Below the pieces are notes generated by a model. It ran no database searches. It saw only the letters and a list, made by a program, of their open reading frames with translations, and was not told the origin of the DNA. A program made the translations under genes and the position numbers. Of a stretch of DNA of 64,000 nt, positions 33,929 through 48,892 are shown piece after piece. The DNA comes from Silurus meridionalis (taxonomy: Eukaryota > Chordata > Actinopteri > Siluriformes > Siluridae), in assembly GCF_014805685.1 (NCBI RefSeq), contig NC_060885.1, positions 24,274,132-24,338,131 on the forward strand. Direction: 5' to 3'. Within the stretch, counting starts at the first letter, position 1. Each line of letters begins with the position of its first letter.

Positions 33929-36697
33929 CTACATTCAATGCCTTGTCTCAGTTCTACGTGTATAATAAGAATCCCTATCACCCATCACATGCCCTCTTCC
34001 TGGTAGCGTCTGAAGAATGACTTTAGTGGAAGTATGTTGATGTGAATGGAGCTGTGCCAGGAGAGCACTTTCCAAATGAACAGAGACATATTTTTCCCCT
34101 ACCAATCACTTGCTGTGACAGGTTTGATCATTAGATTCAAAAGTAGTCTAGTGCACCGGAATTATGAAATATGCCTAATTCTAAAAAGAGCCATATAATT
34201 TAATACGTACTGAACACACTGGGCCATATTCAGAGCAACACACATCAGTATTCAGACCCAGAATTAACCACACACTCTAGCATTTTCATAGACACTTATG
34301 AATTAATGGTTTTGTTGGATGTTGACCAAAAACAAACAAAGTCTTCTATGACCTTCAATTAAAGTCAGTTAAACTTCTTGAACGTCTGTTCAAGTGTGAT
34401 ATTGACACAGAAAGGGAACAGGAGTGTCCAGCATGACTGTCTGGCAAATTCTGGAAAACTGGATATGTTTTTTAAAGCACTGTATATATGAATACTTAAG
34501 CAAATAGGGTATTAAATGATGCAAAGTCCACAATTCTCTATTAAATTTTTATTAGTATAGCACTTTAACCAAAACAGCCTTACAGAAATAAATCGATTTC
34601 AAATATAATTTCAATGTCATAAATTGGTCCCTATACTTTAATCTTTAATGTGCAAGACAGTTGTGATAGTCACAGAAAAGCTTCATGAGATGGTATGAAG
34701 AAGAAACCTTGAGAGAAACCAAAAGGCCCATTCATTACAGGTCCATCATTTCTGAGGTTATCAGCTGTTCACTGGATGCAAAAACTATTCATGACATTTG
34801 CAGCCTCAAACCACTGTAGCAGTTTATAATAGTTTATACTGTTTATAATAATTCCAGTCCAAAGCTGTCATAGTTGCTGTGTTGACTTTAACCTTCCACA
34901 GTAACCTCATGGCTCTTTAGGCTGTTCATGTAAACCATCCCCAGCTGCACCGAAGCTCCAACTGATAAAGCATTGATGTCGATCATTAGATCATGATGTG
35001 CACTCAGCTAAAGAAAATTGTAACTACCGCAGATACATTTATGCTTTCTTTTAATAATTAAGACTATAAAAAAATTAACACACACACAGCCTGTGCTTTG
35101 GCACCTTGGTTTAGTCTCATCACATTGTTCTAAATGTGTATAAGCTAAAGAAAAATGCCTCATGGTATTACTGCTAGGTAAATACATTCAAAGTACATTC
35201 TTGATCCTTATTCGAGTGGTTAATGCAGTCAAATGAGCGTGTTTAGATTAATTAAACCATAGACAAATGCATAGATGAAAATCAGTGTTCATATAAAATT
35301 GAGTGTCTGGAAGCAATCAATAAAAAAATCACTAAACCAGGCAGTGTTTGTTGTTTTGTTTTTTCTTCAGGACCTCATTCTTCTAGGTGCTAACAGTGAA
35401 TGTGACATTTTATTATGATTTTTTTTTTAAGCAGATCTTCAACAATAAGGTCTCCTCTACAGAAAAAATACTAATATATATTTAGTTATTAATTTCATAT
35501 AAATACAATTAAAAATCAGACAAAAAACCTTCAGTTCACACATGCAGGGCATGATGTCCTTCCCCGCTGTTTTACCAGTATGTTACACATCATCAAACTT
35601 CTGTAAAATGGAATAATAATCATGATCAGCTCCACCTGCAGCACTGCATTACATGGCATCATAAGCCATAAAATTCAAGCAGACAACAGAGTTCATTTAG
35701 TTAAGCAGATGCTCCCACTCTGTGTGGCCTCCATTTGTCTCTCCAGCCCCTCTTCCAGACTTTTCTCTGTGCAACATCCTTCCCGCGTTTGCATCCTCTG
35801 CACCGTCTTCTTCAAGTCCAAGCATGTGCAGCGGAAATTACCGTGTCTATCACAGGGTTCAAATTGCCTGGGCCTCTTTGCTCCTCTGCTCAGCACTGAT
35901 AAGGCAGGCCGTGGATCCTGGCGGCTGTTTGGGGGAAGAAATCGCATCTCGAGTCGCCACCGGGTGTTCAGCCATGAAAGTGTTTGTTTGTGCTGGAGAG
36001 AAAAAGACCACATGACCAGAGCTGTGGGACATATGGGCTCGCTCGCCTGACTTTACTCCCTCCTTTACTCTCGCTTCCTCCGCTCTCTGCTTCTCTCAGC
36101 TGTGTCTACACTTCTGGGGGGTTCAATTATACAGTGAGAGCAAGAGAGAATATTAAGTCTGGAATTGAACTGTGTTGCAGCCGAGATAAGAAATGCACGG
36201 TGAAGTAAACTAGTCCACCTTGTAATGAAAGCAACGACCAGTACAGTGGTGTACTGATGCAAAGTGAACTCTGTGAAAAGGGAATGTTTGCTTTTGTCGA
36301 AATCATGTCACACCTCGAGCAATCACAGCTCTTTTCCCAAGAGTTCCTTTAAGTTGAGTAAGTAAGAACTCAATTTGAACTTGAACCGAAATAAAATCAG
36401 TTTTTTTTTTTTTTTATATCAAGTTAAAAACTCTACTTTCTTAAATAAAGCACAGTTTATCCGAAACCCTAGAAGATACAGGATACAGTAGAATTAAATA
36501 CCATCTTAGTCGCCTGGGGATTTCTAAAGTATTCTGCTCATTTAAATGGAAATCAGTCAGGACGAAGAAAAAAGCAAGGATGGATGGACAGAGGAACAAG
36601 AGTGAGATCTGAATGAGAGACAAAGCTCGGGGTGAGATCAGATTCTTCCTGAATCGGCAAACGTCAAACACTGCTCTTAAGAGCTCCCTTTCCCTCA

Positions 36698-36701
<4 letters not shown>

Positions 36702-36737
<36 letters not shown>
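36702..36737. repeat. (CA)n microsatellite
   Basis: About 18 CA units. Confidence 0.9.
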
Positions 36738-36740
<3 letters not shown>

Positions 36741-37050
36741 TATCCTGCTCTCGTTATCCTAATGTAACACAATGCAGTATGCCCGGGACAGGGGGAGGGG
36801 ATGGGGCTAATGAGAGGGTAATTGTGCCGCTAGGATGCAGAAAGGAGCCACTAGGATGGGCAGGCTTGAGGAAAAGCGAGCCGATCAGACTGTTAAAGTG
36901 TCCTCAGAGAGAGTTTAGCAGGAACACAGGGATCACCTTAAGCCATGAGAAGAACACTGCTGACCTTCATGTCTAAACAAGGCGCTCCAGCTCATCTTTC
37001 TGGAGACAGAGAGGCGTTCTGCTCTGGTAAACACTGGATATGGGGAATTT

Positions 37051-37218
37051 GGGGAAGTGGTAGCTAGATGGATCAGATGTTGGACTTCTGATCAGAAGGT
37101 TATAAGTTCCAATCCAGCACCACCAGGCTGTCAGTGCTTGGCCCTTGTGCAAGGCCCTTAACCCTCAACAATGAATGAATCATACTGTACAATGAATCAT
37201 AAATAAATAAATAAATAA

Positions 37219-37287
<69 letters not shown>
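37051..37287 (+). mobile_element. tRNA-derived SINE with (AAAT)n(AT)n tail
   Basis: Starts AAGTGGTAGCTAGATGGATC (degenerate A-box), then TTATAAGTTCCAATCC (degenerate B-box), AAGGCCCTTAACCCTCAAC, and ends in (AAAT)n and a long (AT)n tract. Confidence 0.7.
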
Positions 37288-37291
<4 letters not shown>

Positions 37292-38020
37292 AGATACAGT
37301 GATGTGTTTTTAATCCATTACCTTTAAAGTCCACAGACGATCATAACAAAATGTCACACAGGGTGCAACATAAAGCTCCACGTTGAAAATCACCACTGAC
37401 TTAATCGCCTTCATTTCCATAAAAGCTGCGCTGAAGAAGCTCTTCCTGAGAGCAAGCCACAAAATGCAGCACCTGAACTTCACAAAGCGTACTGAATTCA
37501 GTGCAATTTGACTTCAACCTTATTTCTATAGATTTCACCAATGGACACCGTGACAAAGCAGCTTTACAGAAATCCAAAAATAGACTTGAAACGATATCTA
37601 ATGAGCCAGAGTGACAGTGAGAGGAAAAAAAAAAGACTTTCTTTGACAATATTAGAAAGAAACCTTATGAAGCACTGGACACAAAAGAAATCCGATAAAT
37701 TTATAGATAGAGACTCAAAGCATTTTGTACGTTTCTCTGAATGAGGGTGTATACTAAATAGCGTAAATGTAGATTTAAATGCAAATTAATCCTCATGTTC
37801 TTCTTCTGTGGGTTTACATCTAGTGTGATTAATAACAAATAGTGTGATTGCTTATCCTAAACTGAATACTAAAGATACAAGCTGTGCTCAGTGTGTTAAA
37901 AAGATCTTCAGTGTAAATATCAATCATTTAAATTTTATTTGTTTTTTAAGAATATTGTATTCAAGTGAAGTAATCCATTAAATAATGATCTATCTTCTTT
38001 CCAGGATGCATACTCTTACA

Positions 38021-41000
38021 TTTGAGGTGGTAGCTCAGTGGTTAATGGGCATTGGACTCTGGTCTGAAAGGTCATAGGTTCAAATTCTAGCACTACCAAG
38101 CTGCAACTGCTGGGCCCTTGAGCAAGCCCCTCAGTTGTAAGTCGCTCTGTATTAGGACATCCATAAATTTCTTCTTCTTCCTCTTCTTTCGGCTTCTCCC
38201 ATTAGGGGTCGCCACAGGGCATCATCTGTCTCCACACCCCGCTGTCCTCTACATCTGCCTCTGTCACACCAACTACCTGCATGTCTTCCTTTACCACATC
38301 CATAAACCTCCTCTTTGGTCTTCCTCTTTTCCTCCTTCCTGGTAGCTCCATTCTCAGCATTCTCCTACCGATATAGCCCATGTCCCTCCTCTGCACATGC
38401 CCAAACCATCTCAATCTCGCCTCCCTCACCTTGTCTCCAAAACATCCTACATGTGCTGTCCCTCTAATAAACTCGTTTCTAATCCTGTCCATCCTCGTCA
38501 CTCACAACAATAAACCTTAACATCTTCAGCTCTGCTACCTCCAGCTCCACCTCCTGTCTTTTACTCAATGCCACTGTCTCTAATCCATACAACATCGCAG
38601 GTCTCACCACAGTCCTATAAACTTTCCTTTTCACTCTTGCAGATACTCTTCTATCACAAATCACTCCTGCCACGTTTCTCCACCCACTTCACCCTGCCTG
38701 CACTCTTTTCTTCACTTCTCCAACACACTCTCCATTACTTTGCACTGTTGACCCCAGGCACCTGAACTCCTCCACCTTCTCCACCTCTTCTCCCTGCAAC
38801 CACACCCCACCTCTGCCCTCCCTTTCATTTACATACATTTACTCAGTCTTACTCCTACTGACTTTCATTTCCCTTCTCTCCAGCGTGTACCTCCACCTCT
38901 CCAGGCTCTTCTCAACCTGCTCCCTACTCTCACCACAAATCACAATATCATCCGCAAACATCATCGTCCATGGACACTTCTGTCTGACCTCGTCTGTCAA
39001 CCTGTCCTTTACCACTGCAAACAGGAAAGGCCGATCCTTGATGCAGTCCAACCTTCACCTTGAACCAGTCTGTTGTTCCTACTGCACACTTCACTGCTGT
39101 CACACTGTCCTCATACATGTCTTGCACCACCCTCACATACTTCTCTGAAACACCAGACTTTCTCATACAATACCACAACTCCTCTATCAGCACCCTGTCG
39201 TACGCTTTCTCTAAATCCACAAACACACAATGCAACTTCTTCTGACCTTCTCTATACTTCATTAACATTCTCAAAGCAAATAATGTGTCTGTGGTGCCAT
39301 TCCTCTGCATGAAACCATAATGTTGCTAACAGATGGTCACTTCTTCCCCCAGCCTGGCTTCCACTACTCTTTCCCATAACTTCATGGTGTGACGGATCAA
39401 CTTAATTCCCCTGTAGTTACTCCCTTATTCTTAAAGATCGGTACCAGCACACTCCTTCTCCATTCCTCAGGCATCCTCTAAACTTCCAAAATCTTGTTAA
39501 ACAATCTGGTTAAAAACTCCACTGCCATCTTTCCTAAACATCTCCATGCTTCTACCGGTATGTCATCTGGTCCAAACAACTTTTTACTCTTCATCCTCTT
39601 AATAGCTGCTCTCACTTCTTCCTTACTAATCTTATCCACTTCCTGCTTCATTATCTCTACACCATCCAAACTTACTTTCTCTCATTTTCTCTCTCATTAA
39701 CTTGCAACACATCCTTCCCAGCTCGGTCCCTCTGCCTGGCCAATCTGTATAAATCCTCTTCTCCTTCCTTAGTGTTCAACTTCTCATACAGCTCCGCGGC
39801 TTCCGCCACATCCCTCTTTACATGCTGCCGCATCTCCTTGTACCCCTGTCTACTTTACTCATCACTCTGTCGATCCTATTTCTGTTTTGCCAACCTCTTT
39901 CTGCTTATGCTTTCCTGCACTTCCTCATTCCACCACCACGTCTCTTTGTCTTCCTTTCTATTTCCAGATGTCACACCAAGTACCTTTCTAGCTGCCTCCC
40001 TTATCACTCCTGCAGTCGTTGCCCAACCAGTTCAGTTTCCACCATTTCATTCTTCTTTCAGTCCTCACTCTCCTCTTCTTCTTCACCTTCAAAACCATCC
40101 TAAAGACCACCATCCGATGCTGCCTAGCTACACTGTCCCCTGCCAACACCTTACAGTCTCCAATCTCCTTCAGGTTGCATCTCCTACATAGAACATCCTT
40201 TCCATCCTTTTAGCAAAATCTACCATCATCTGCCCTTCCACATTCCTCTCCTTAAAGCCATACCTACCCATCACCTCCTCATCCCCTCTGTTCCTCTCAC
40301 CTACATGCCCATTGAAATCATTAATCGTTTATTTCTAGGTACACCTTCTACCACTTCATCTAATTCACTCCAGAATTTTTCCTTCTCCTCCTTCTCACAG
40401 CTGACTTGTGGAGCATAAGCAGTGATGACATTTATCATCATCCCTTCAACTTCCACTTTCATGTTCATCACCCCATTAAAAACTCTCTTCACTTCCACTA
40501 CACTCTTACTGTACTCCTTCTTCAGAATCACCCCTACACCATTTCTCTTTCCATCCACACCATGATAGAACAGTTTGAACCCACCTCCAATGTTCCTGGC
40601 CTTACTTCCTTTCACTTGGTCTCCTGAACAAACATGTCTACCTTTCTCCTCTCCATCATATCAGCTACCTCTCTCCCCTTACCAGTCATAGTACCAACAT
40701 TTACAGTACCAACCCTAACCTCCACTCTCCTACACTTCTCCTTTCCCTGCTGTCTATGTAGACGTCTTTCTCTTCTCCTTCTCCTCCTTCGGCCAACAGT
40801 AGCCCAATTTCCACCAGTACCCTGTTGGCTAACTATACCTTTGGCGGTCGTTGGTAACCCGGGCCTCAACCGATCCGGTATGAAATTTGGCAAATGTTTT
40901 ATGCTGGATGCCCTTCCTAACGCAACCCTCCCCATTTATCCGGGCTTGGGACCGGCACTAAGAGTGCACTGGCTTGTGCAACCATAATGGCTGGGTTTAG

Positions 41001-41030
41001 GACATCCATAAATGTGAATGAAAAAAAATA
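38021..41030 (+). mobile_element. tRNA-derived SINE split by a LINE insertion
   Basis: A-box TAGCTCAGTGG (38031-38041) and B-box GGTTCAAATTC (38077-38087) give a well-preserved tRNA-like head. The body continues to TTAGGACATCCATAAAT at 38152-38168, is interrupted by a LINE, and resumes with the same 17 bases at 40997-41013, followed by GTGAATGAAAAAAAATAACC. The repeated 17-mer is the target-site duplication of the LINE. Confidence 0.8.
38169..40996 (-). mobile_element. Non-LTR retrotransposon (RTE-type LINE), degraded
   Basis: Read on the - strand, pieces of one protein follow in order but in different frames: an N-terminal arginine-rich part (40935-40612), an AP-type endonuclease piece (40615-40301, with GVGVILKKEYSKSV and VITAYAPQVS), an early reverse-transcriptase piece (39669-39478), a core piece (39310-38948, LHCVFVDLEKAYDRV), the catalytic FADD box (MMFADDIVICGESREQVEKS, 39051-38839) and the C-terminal part (38501-38202, RWFGHVQRRDMGYIGRRMLR). 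Stops and shifts make it inactive. The 3' end (GCGACCCCTAATGGGAGAAG then a GAA-rich tail) is typical of the family. At about 2.8 kb it is slightly short of full length. Flanked by a 17-bp target duplication. Confidence 0.85.
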
Positions 41031-41124
41031 ACCCTAATCTGATTTCAAGTAATCTGACTGCAGACGGTATGTACAATAATTACAAATTTAGTGAAAACAA
41101 AACTGAAAAATAATGAATGGGAAT

Positions 41125-41260
41125 CTGGGGTGACCCAGATGATGATGGGTTTCACTTTTGAGTTTTCTTTTTTCAAATTTTCTTTTAGGAAGTTTTTTTT
41201 TTTTTCTCGCCATCATTGCATTTGACTTGCTCATTCGAGTTAAAGTTATTAGAATAAAGT
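41125..41260. repeat. Degraded common fish repeat
   Basis: GACCCAGATGATGATGGGTT and TTTTTTTCTCGCCATCATTG resemble the element at 17084-17330. Short and damaged. Confidence 0.35.
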
Positions 41261-42130
41261 CTAGGGATACATTTTTGAACTTCACATGTATATCTTTAAT
41301 CTATTCAATTATGCGAAGTTGCCTTGTGACAGTGACCATTGTTATATCTTGATATGCATTTTAAATTTAATTAAATTTAACTGAGTTGAATCGATTCAAA
41401 TACAAAATAAGCACGTGTTTTTTTTTTTCCATGCTCACTATCATTGATACTAGGAAAATCCCCATACCCAGTGTAAAATATGGCTGTGGATTGGTAAGGG
41501 TTGTGATCATCACTGACATTCTAAATTCCACAACAGTTCTGAAAACAAAACCAGTGTTTTGAGATGACTATCACAGTCTCTGGATTTAAACTTGAAAATC
41601 TATGGTGCAAATAAATCCGGGTGGATAAACCAAAATGGGTCAGTCTTTTTCAGTTGTTTTTACTCATTCCACTATGTGTTGTACGGTGGCCGAGAAGTGC
41701 AAAACACATTAACAAATCCGAAAACAAAATAACAAATGCAAAAACAAATGAACAAATTCAAAAACAAAATAACAAATCCGAAAACACATTAACAAATCCG
41801 AAAACACAACGACAAGTCAGACAAACCAAAAAGGTAGGTATAGTTTGTGAATAGAAACTTACCGATCATTGGACGAGACACCTGTCATTCACCTGTATAT
41901 CTTGAATGACAGATGTCTTGTCCAATGATCAGTAAATTTCCATTAACAAACTATACCTACCTTTTCCAGTTTGTCTGAATCAATGCACGAAACATATTAA
42001 CAAATCCAAAAACACAACGACAATTCAGACAAACCGGATAAGGTAGGTATAGTTTGTTAATGGAAACTTACTGATCATTGGACGAGACACCTGTTATTCA
42101 AAATATACAGGAAGTAAATTTATTTTTTCT

Positions 42131-42563
42131 TTATGCTGGTAACGGAGTTACTTTATTTTTAAAAGTAACTAATACTGTAACGCGTTACATTTTTAAGAGC
42201 TCAACACAACAGCAGAAGCCACTTTAGTTTTTGATTGTGAATATATTTTTCAGCTTGTTTTGTTATTTATTTCAGAAATCCTTGTGATATATTCAGTTTG
42301 TGCTGGTCTGACTTTAATAAAATAGTGTTTAAATATTACTTTGTGTTTAAGGCAGTTTTGTGTTTGTATAGACCATAACACATAAAATGGCATTAATGGG
42401 AACATTAAAGAATGTTCTTTAAAAAAGTAACTAAAAAGTTACTTTTAACAGTAACGCATTACTTTCTGGTGTAAATAATCAACAAAGTAACTAAGTTACT
42501 TTTTGAATGAAGTAACGAGTAACTGTAACTAGTTACTATTTTTTAGTAACGAGCACAACACTG
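42131..42563. mobile_element. hAT-like non-autonomous element inside the composite
   Basis: Contains repeated AAAGTAACTAA/GTTACTTTT and TAACGCGTTAC text and ends GAGCACAACACTG, the reverse of the CAGTGTTG-type end of a frequent fish hAT-related element. The left boundary is approximate. Confidence 0.5.
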
Positions 42564-42947
42564 CAAACAACATCCGAAAACAAAATAACAAATGCAAAAA
42601 CACATTAACAAATCCGAAAAGACATTAACAAATCCAAAAACACAATGACAATTCAGACAAACCGGATAAGGTAGGTATAGTTTGTGACGAGACACCTGTC
42701 ATTCTAAATATACAGGAAGTATGAAATCTTGTAACTTTGTTTCTTGTACGTGTGTAAAGTTCTCTGTTTACTTTCAATTATTTTTTTTATTATTTCGATT
42801 AGTGCACCTTTAAATATAAAAATAACAGAAGTAAACATTGGCAAGCAATGAGAAACTGGAATTAATTTAAAGCTACTTTGAGGAAGGACATTCATATGCA
42901 GTGATTTTGGAGACGCTGCAGTATATCATGACATAAAGATTAGTTTG

Positions 42948-44512
<1,565 letters not shown>

Positions 44513-44545
44513 ACACATACGTTCCAACTTTCTCCTGCTGCAGAC

Positions 44546-44707
44546 TGTTGTACTTCAGACGCTTTATGGTCTGATATCCATAACTGGTTTTACCCAAAGG
44601 GTCCCCATCTAAGAAATTTCACTGTGAAGGACATTATCTTTGGAGTTGTAATGAACAATAACAAATATGACTTTCTTGTTAATAATATACTTCTAATAGG
44701 AACATAA
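44546..44707 (+). pseudogene. L1-like reverse-transcriptase C-terminal fragment
   Basis: A 53-codon frame (SDALWSDIHNWFYPKGPHLR ... VNNILLIGT) resembles the end of fish L1-type ORF2, where a tryptophan-rich LFWSD motif precedes a hydrophobic stretch. The rest of the element is absent. It abuts the truncated right side of the Tc1 element. Confidence 0.5.
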
Positions 44708-45236
44708 GATATACAGGTGAATGACAAGTGTCTCGTCCAATGATCGGTAAGTTTCCATTCACAAACTACCTACCTCTTCCGGTTTGTCTGACTTGTGTAT
44801 TCGGATTTGTTAGTGTTTTTGAATTTATTAATTTGATTTTTTGCATTTGTTATTTTGTTTTTGTATTTGTTAATGTGTTTTGCACTGCTCGGCCACCGTA
44901 GTATTGGCATTGCAAACTCATGTTTTTATTTCACATGGTTTAACCATGACGACTATCTTATTATCTTATATAAAATATTGGTTATTCAGTTTATATAAAA
45001 CGTAATATGGTGGGAAAAAAATATTTCTGTAAGACATTATAAGGAATGTGTACATATATAGTTTTGCACATGTTTTTCCTTTTAAACTTTAATCACAATC
45101 ACAGTTTCTCATTTAGGATCAGTATTTATAATGTAAAGGGCTCAATGTGGAAGTCTTTATCTTTTAGGGGATACAGGGGTAAGTATAGTATGCAGGCATC
45201 TTTTATTTTATTGGTGCATGAAAGTACAATTAACTA

Positions 45237-45310
45237 GTAGAATTCTGGGCATTTAGAGATTCAAACTCACAACCTGTTGTCCAATGACTTAACCACTGAG
45301 CTACCACTTC
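45237..45310 (-). mobile_element. SINE head fragment
   Basis: On the - strand it reads GTGGTAGCTCAGTGGTTAAG (A-box) and TGTGAGTTTGAATC (B-box-like). A related tail-like piece lies at about 45512-45590 (CTTAAGCACATAGAGGGTTA). Confidence 0.6.
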
Positions 45311-45599
45311 ATACAAAAGCTTATGATTATCAGTGTGGTGTGAAATGTTACTGCATTTGGTACTGGCAAAAGTGAAGCATGATCTGCCACAGGGCTCTTC
45401 GATTATGCAGAGATTAGCTTCCACCTCCAAATTCACCTGCCTGTAAGAAAGAATTGAAAAGTGAAATAATTTCATTGCAAATCCCAGCAATGTTAGGAAA
45501 CTGGGTTTAACCTTGATACGGCACCCCCTTAAGCACATAGAGGGTTAAGAGTGGCAGCTTGGATATCAGGGCTTGAGAACCAAATCTGAAATACTCCCC

Positions 45600-48341
45600 T
45601 GTATTTCCCTGTAGTGCCACTGGACCACTGGAGATGGAATGACTTGAATATATAATGGAGCGGCGCAACATCTTTTAGCATTATTTACCAAACTTTTTTT
45701 ATTTTAGTCTCTACAGAAGGAATAACTGAAGTTAATCTTAATTGTTGGTTTACAGAAGAAAAGGTGCACTGATTTAAAACATTTGGAAATATAATGCTGA
45801 TATAGAAGTACAGGGCGAGTTTATTTTTGAGTCCGAAATATCACTAATATCGCTGAAAACATCAATCTTTAAAAAATAATAATAATAAAGAAGAAAATCC
45901 CCCAATATCTCCTTCCACAAGATTTAATGCTGTTTTTTTTTTTTCTTTTGAGGTGCTGAAACTTGAATGTCCCTCTAATGTACGAGGTGTCATTATTTCA
46001 CTTATCATGCCACTTTAGCACATCCTGAAGTTCATTCCAACAACACTCACCAAGACCGTGTATAACTTCTGTATGTTTTGAATTGCTTTTCTCATATTTG
46101 GAGAGAAAGAGAATAACGTGTATAACAAATGGCCATTTAAAGAGAAATTAGTCATTGGTCATTCAAGACAGGATGCATTAACGTTTCTGCTGATATGGAG
46201 TAAAATTTGCTGTCTGAACTCATGTGTACATTACAAATGTGATCACCAATGCTGTTCTGAAATCATTTGGGTCCTCAGATGTAAGTGTTCACTGCTTCTA
46301 ATTCAGTTGAAGTAAAAAAAAAAAAAAAATAGCATCAAGAAACTACTAGAGCTACACTGCAAACTGTACGATTCTAGCAAATGGGAGTCTCTGAAAACAG
46401 TCACATTTATCTTGTATTTCCTATTAGATGGTTATAATCAACTAAATATGAGATTATAAAAACCTCCTTAAAGCAATATAGACTCTTTTAAAGTAATAAT
46501 GAGGAAATAGATTTCCTGAGCTTACATTTGTTTTTGTTGTAATCTTATAACAAGGCAAATTCAATGCATTTTTACTTGCTGCGATGACTTTTTGCAGTGT
46601 AATTCAGAGAATGCAGTACGACAGTGTGAGTTTAAAAAAGTAGGTGTTCGTTCCGTTTGTCTTTTTCTCCCCCTAAGAATGTCTCAGTCTATGTTTCTTA
46701 TGTTAATTCCCTCTGTAGTCTCAGCTCGGTGAGAATCTCTATTTAGAGCTCTAAATAGTTATTGTCAGTGTTTAGCATCCAACAGAAAAAAACACCACCA
46801 CCACCACCACAGTGACACTGAAAATTTGCCTAAAGTGGCCCTGAATGGAAGCCAAATGAGCAAGAAAAGTCTCTTTGCAAAGAACCGTGAGAACTTTTCC
46901 ATCTTCAAAAGAATTCTCTCAGCCCTAAAGACCTGATTTGGTTCGCTGTAGCTACACATATTCTGTCATTAAGCCACTTTTAATCAATGCTTTGCCAATG
47001 CTAATAATTCTAGATTTCCTTCTCTACTTAGCTTGACTTGAATATTGATAGCTGAGATAAATCGACATTCGTGATGTGCATGGATATTAACAATACAAGT
47101 GAAATTTGAACTGGATGATAAAAGACAGTAGGCTACAGTGCTTCAATATTTTTTTTCCCCAGCAGTCAAGCTGTATTTATCATTCTCAGCATGTCTGCGC
47201 AAAATTAAAAAAAAAAAGCTTTGGCTGACTGTAGAGGATCTTTTGAGATCAAAAACTCCATTAGACTTTCAAACCTTTGTTTGCGTAAAAGCCTAGAAAT
47301 TGAAGGATTACAAATTTGTCTTTAAACATGTCCAAATTCCTGCTCATTCCGGTCTCATCGTCCCTGTGCCCCACCCGTCGCCGTCTCATCGCCTCCAAAC
47401 TGATTTAAAAGGCCACAACCCTCAAACCCCTGTACTGTTTCCATGTTTCCGTGGCAACCAAGTCTGAGGGTTTCTTTGGATTTGCAGTGAGATGCAGCCT
47501 CATAATGGGGATCTAAATGGAACAGGAAGAGAACAGTAGGGTGGATGGGAGGGTGAGTGCGAACAGAAGAAGGAAGGGGAGGGGTGGGTAAGTAAAGCAA
47601 CAAGAACAGTAAGAAAATGCATTGATAATGACATCACCCGCATTTCCCACAGCAGCCGATGCCTTAGCAGGAGCTGGGCCTTTCATTTGCTGGCTTTGGG
47701 GTTCGCCTTTCAGGAGGCCTGGGGAGGCTAGTGCACCCTTCATCTCAATAGGCTTTTTGTTGAGGAACAGAGGAGCTGTTTCTCGACCAACAGAAAGGCC
47801 TAGCTAATTCACTTCACGGTTGCCAGGAAGCCAAGGCCTGTGAGCGCAACAACAATGGCAAACTTCATTGCTTCACTTCGGTGGCCCGAGAACTCACAGC
47901 TGCAGCTCCAGAATTCTAATGGGAACTTGTTCCCTCTCTCTCTCTCTCCCCACACACACACACAATCTTTCATCTTTCTTTCTGATGTGTGCACCCCCAA
48001 ATACAAACTGCATAAGAAGGAGTTGCCACAATTAATGTACATTATACAAAAATGTTTGTGTGCAAGCCCCAGTTTTAATCAAGCCCAATTTACAATAGGA
48101 TACCCAGTGTACATGTGACTGTGGTTTAAATTAAATTAAAACTTCTAGATTCATGGTTAAATTCCAAATAATGCATTAAAGTTTTTAGCTTAAGGCAACA
48201 GAGGAGTAAAAACACTGTTGAGGTTAACTACTTAATTTCGCAACTCAGAAATGTCATTTCAAGTGTCCTAGATCTTTCCTTGGTAGTTGGATGCCCTCTG
48301 TTGGACTGGATGGGTAACTGCCCACACCCAACCCACCCCCC

Positions 48342-48413
<72 letters not shown>

Positions 48414-48890
48414 GATGTTATGATTTCTCTGCAATTTGGATTACTGAAGAGAAAGAAGAAGTAGTTATTCTCATTGTTAATTAAAACACAGGAATTGCAT
48501 AGACAATTTTCACAGCTTTTCTTTGCCCAACATTTTTTCACAAATTTACTTTCTTATCAACTGTTAAGACGTGGCAAGGGAACACAACATTTTGAAGGGA
48601 AGGGAAGGAGGGTATTTATAACTCATTTCCCCTTAAATGAGGGGGGACATGTGGAACTTTGGATTTTTTCCCAAGCACGCTGGACACACGCACAAAGAAA
48701 TCCTGACTGTTCTCAAGTATTGGTTACTTAGGTGTGAGTAAACTAGCATCCAGACAGTCAAAGTGTGTTTCATAAGTTTATTCATCATCTCTGGTTTACA
48801 AGGGTTGTTATATTTACCAGTTTAACACTGCAGAAAGAAACAGAGGACTACAACGTCCTTTTACCAAACACGCATTGTAAGTGTATATTA
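45600..48890. other. Intergenic DNA, mostly unassigned
   Basis: No gene recognised. It contains a (CA)n tract at 48345-48411 and a repeat-poor, more GC-balanced part at 47600-47920 that may be regulatory (GCATTTCCCACAGCAGCCGA, GGCCTAGCTAATTCACTTCA). The rest shows nothing I can name. Confidence 0.5.
48345..48411. repeat. (CA)n microsatellite
   Basis: About 33 CA units. Confidence 0.95.
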
Positions 48891-48892
48891 TT

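Larger units (their letters stand above)
31663..33950 (+). other. Probable qki (QKI-5) 3' UTR
   Basis: About 2.3 kb follows the QKI-5 stop without a credible coding exon and, apart from an (AT)n run at 33530-33599 and short poly(A) tracts, without recognised mobile elements. The sequence is unique-looking and ends near an AATAAA at 33923. The absence of transposons contrasts with the flanking DNA and supports a transcribed, selected region. The true end is inferred. Confidence 0.5.
33951..38020. other. Intergenic DNA downstream of qki
   Basis: No gene recognised. It contains degraded interspersed repeats (about 34540-34780, 37520-37750), a (CA)n tract at 36702-36737, a SINE at 37051-37200 with an (AAAT)n/(AT)n tail to 37287, and otherwise unassigned unique-looking sequence. 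The frame at 35622-36050 is not convincing. Confidence 0.6.

Noticed and set aside
35622..36050. ORF of 142 codons in the intergenic region
   Set aside because: No domain, no splice context, and an equally long frame exists on the other strand; likely chance.
38024..38100. tRNA gene suggested by A-box and B-box
   Set aside because: Both boxes are good, but the sequence continues as a SINE body and similar copies occur elsewhere; no closing acceptor stem was seen.
38118..40987. Several + strand ORFs of 60-140 codons
   Set aside because: They are antisense to the - strand LINE and are pyrimidine-rich by-products.
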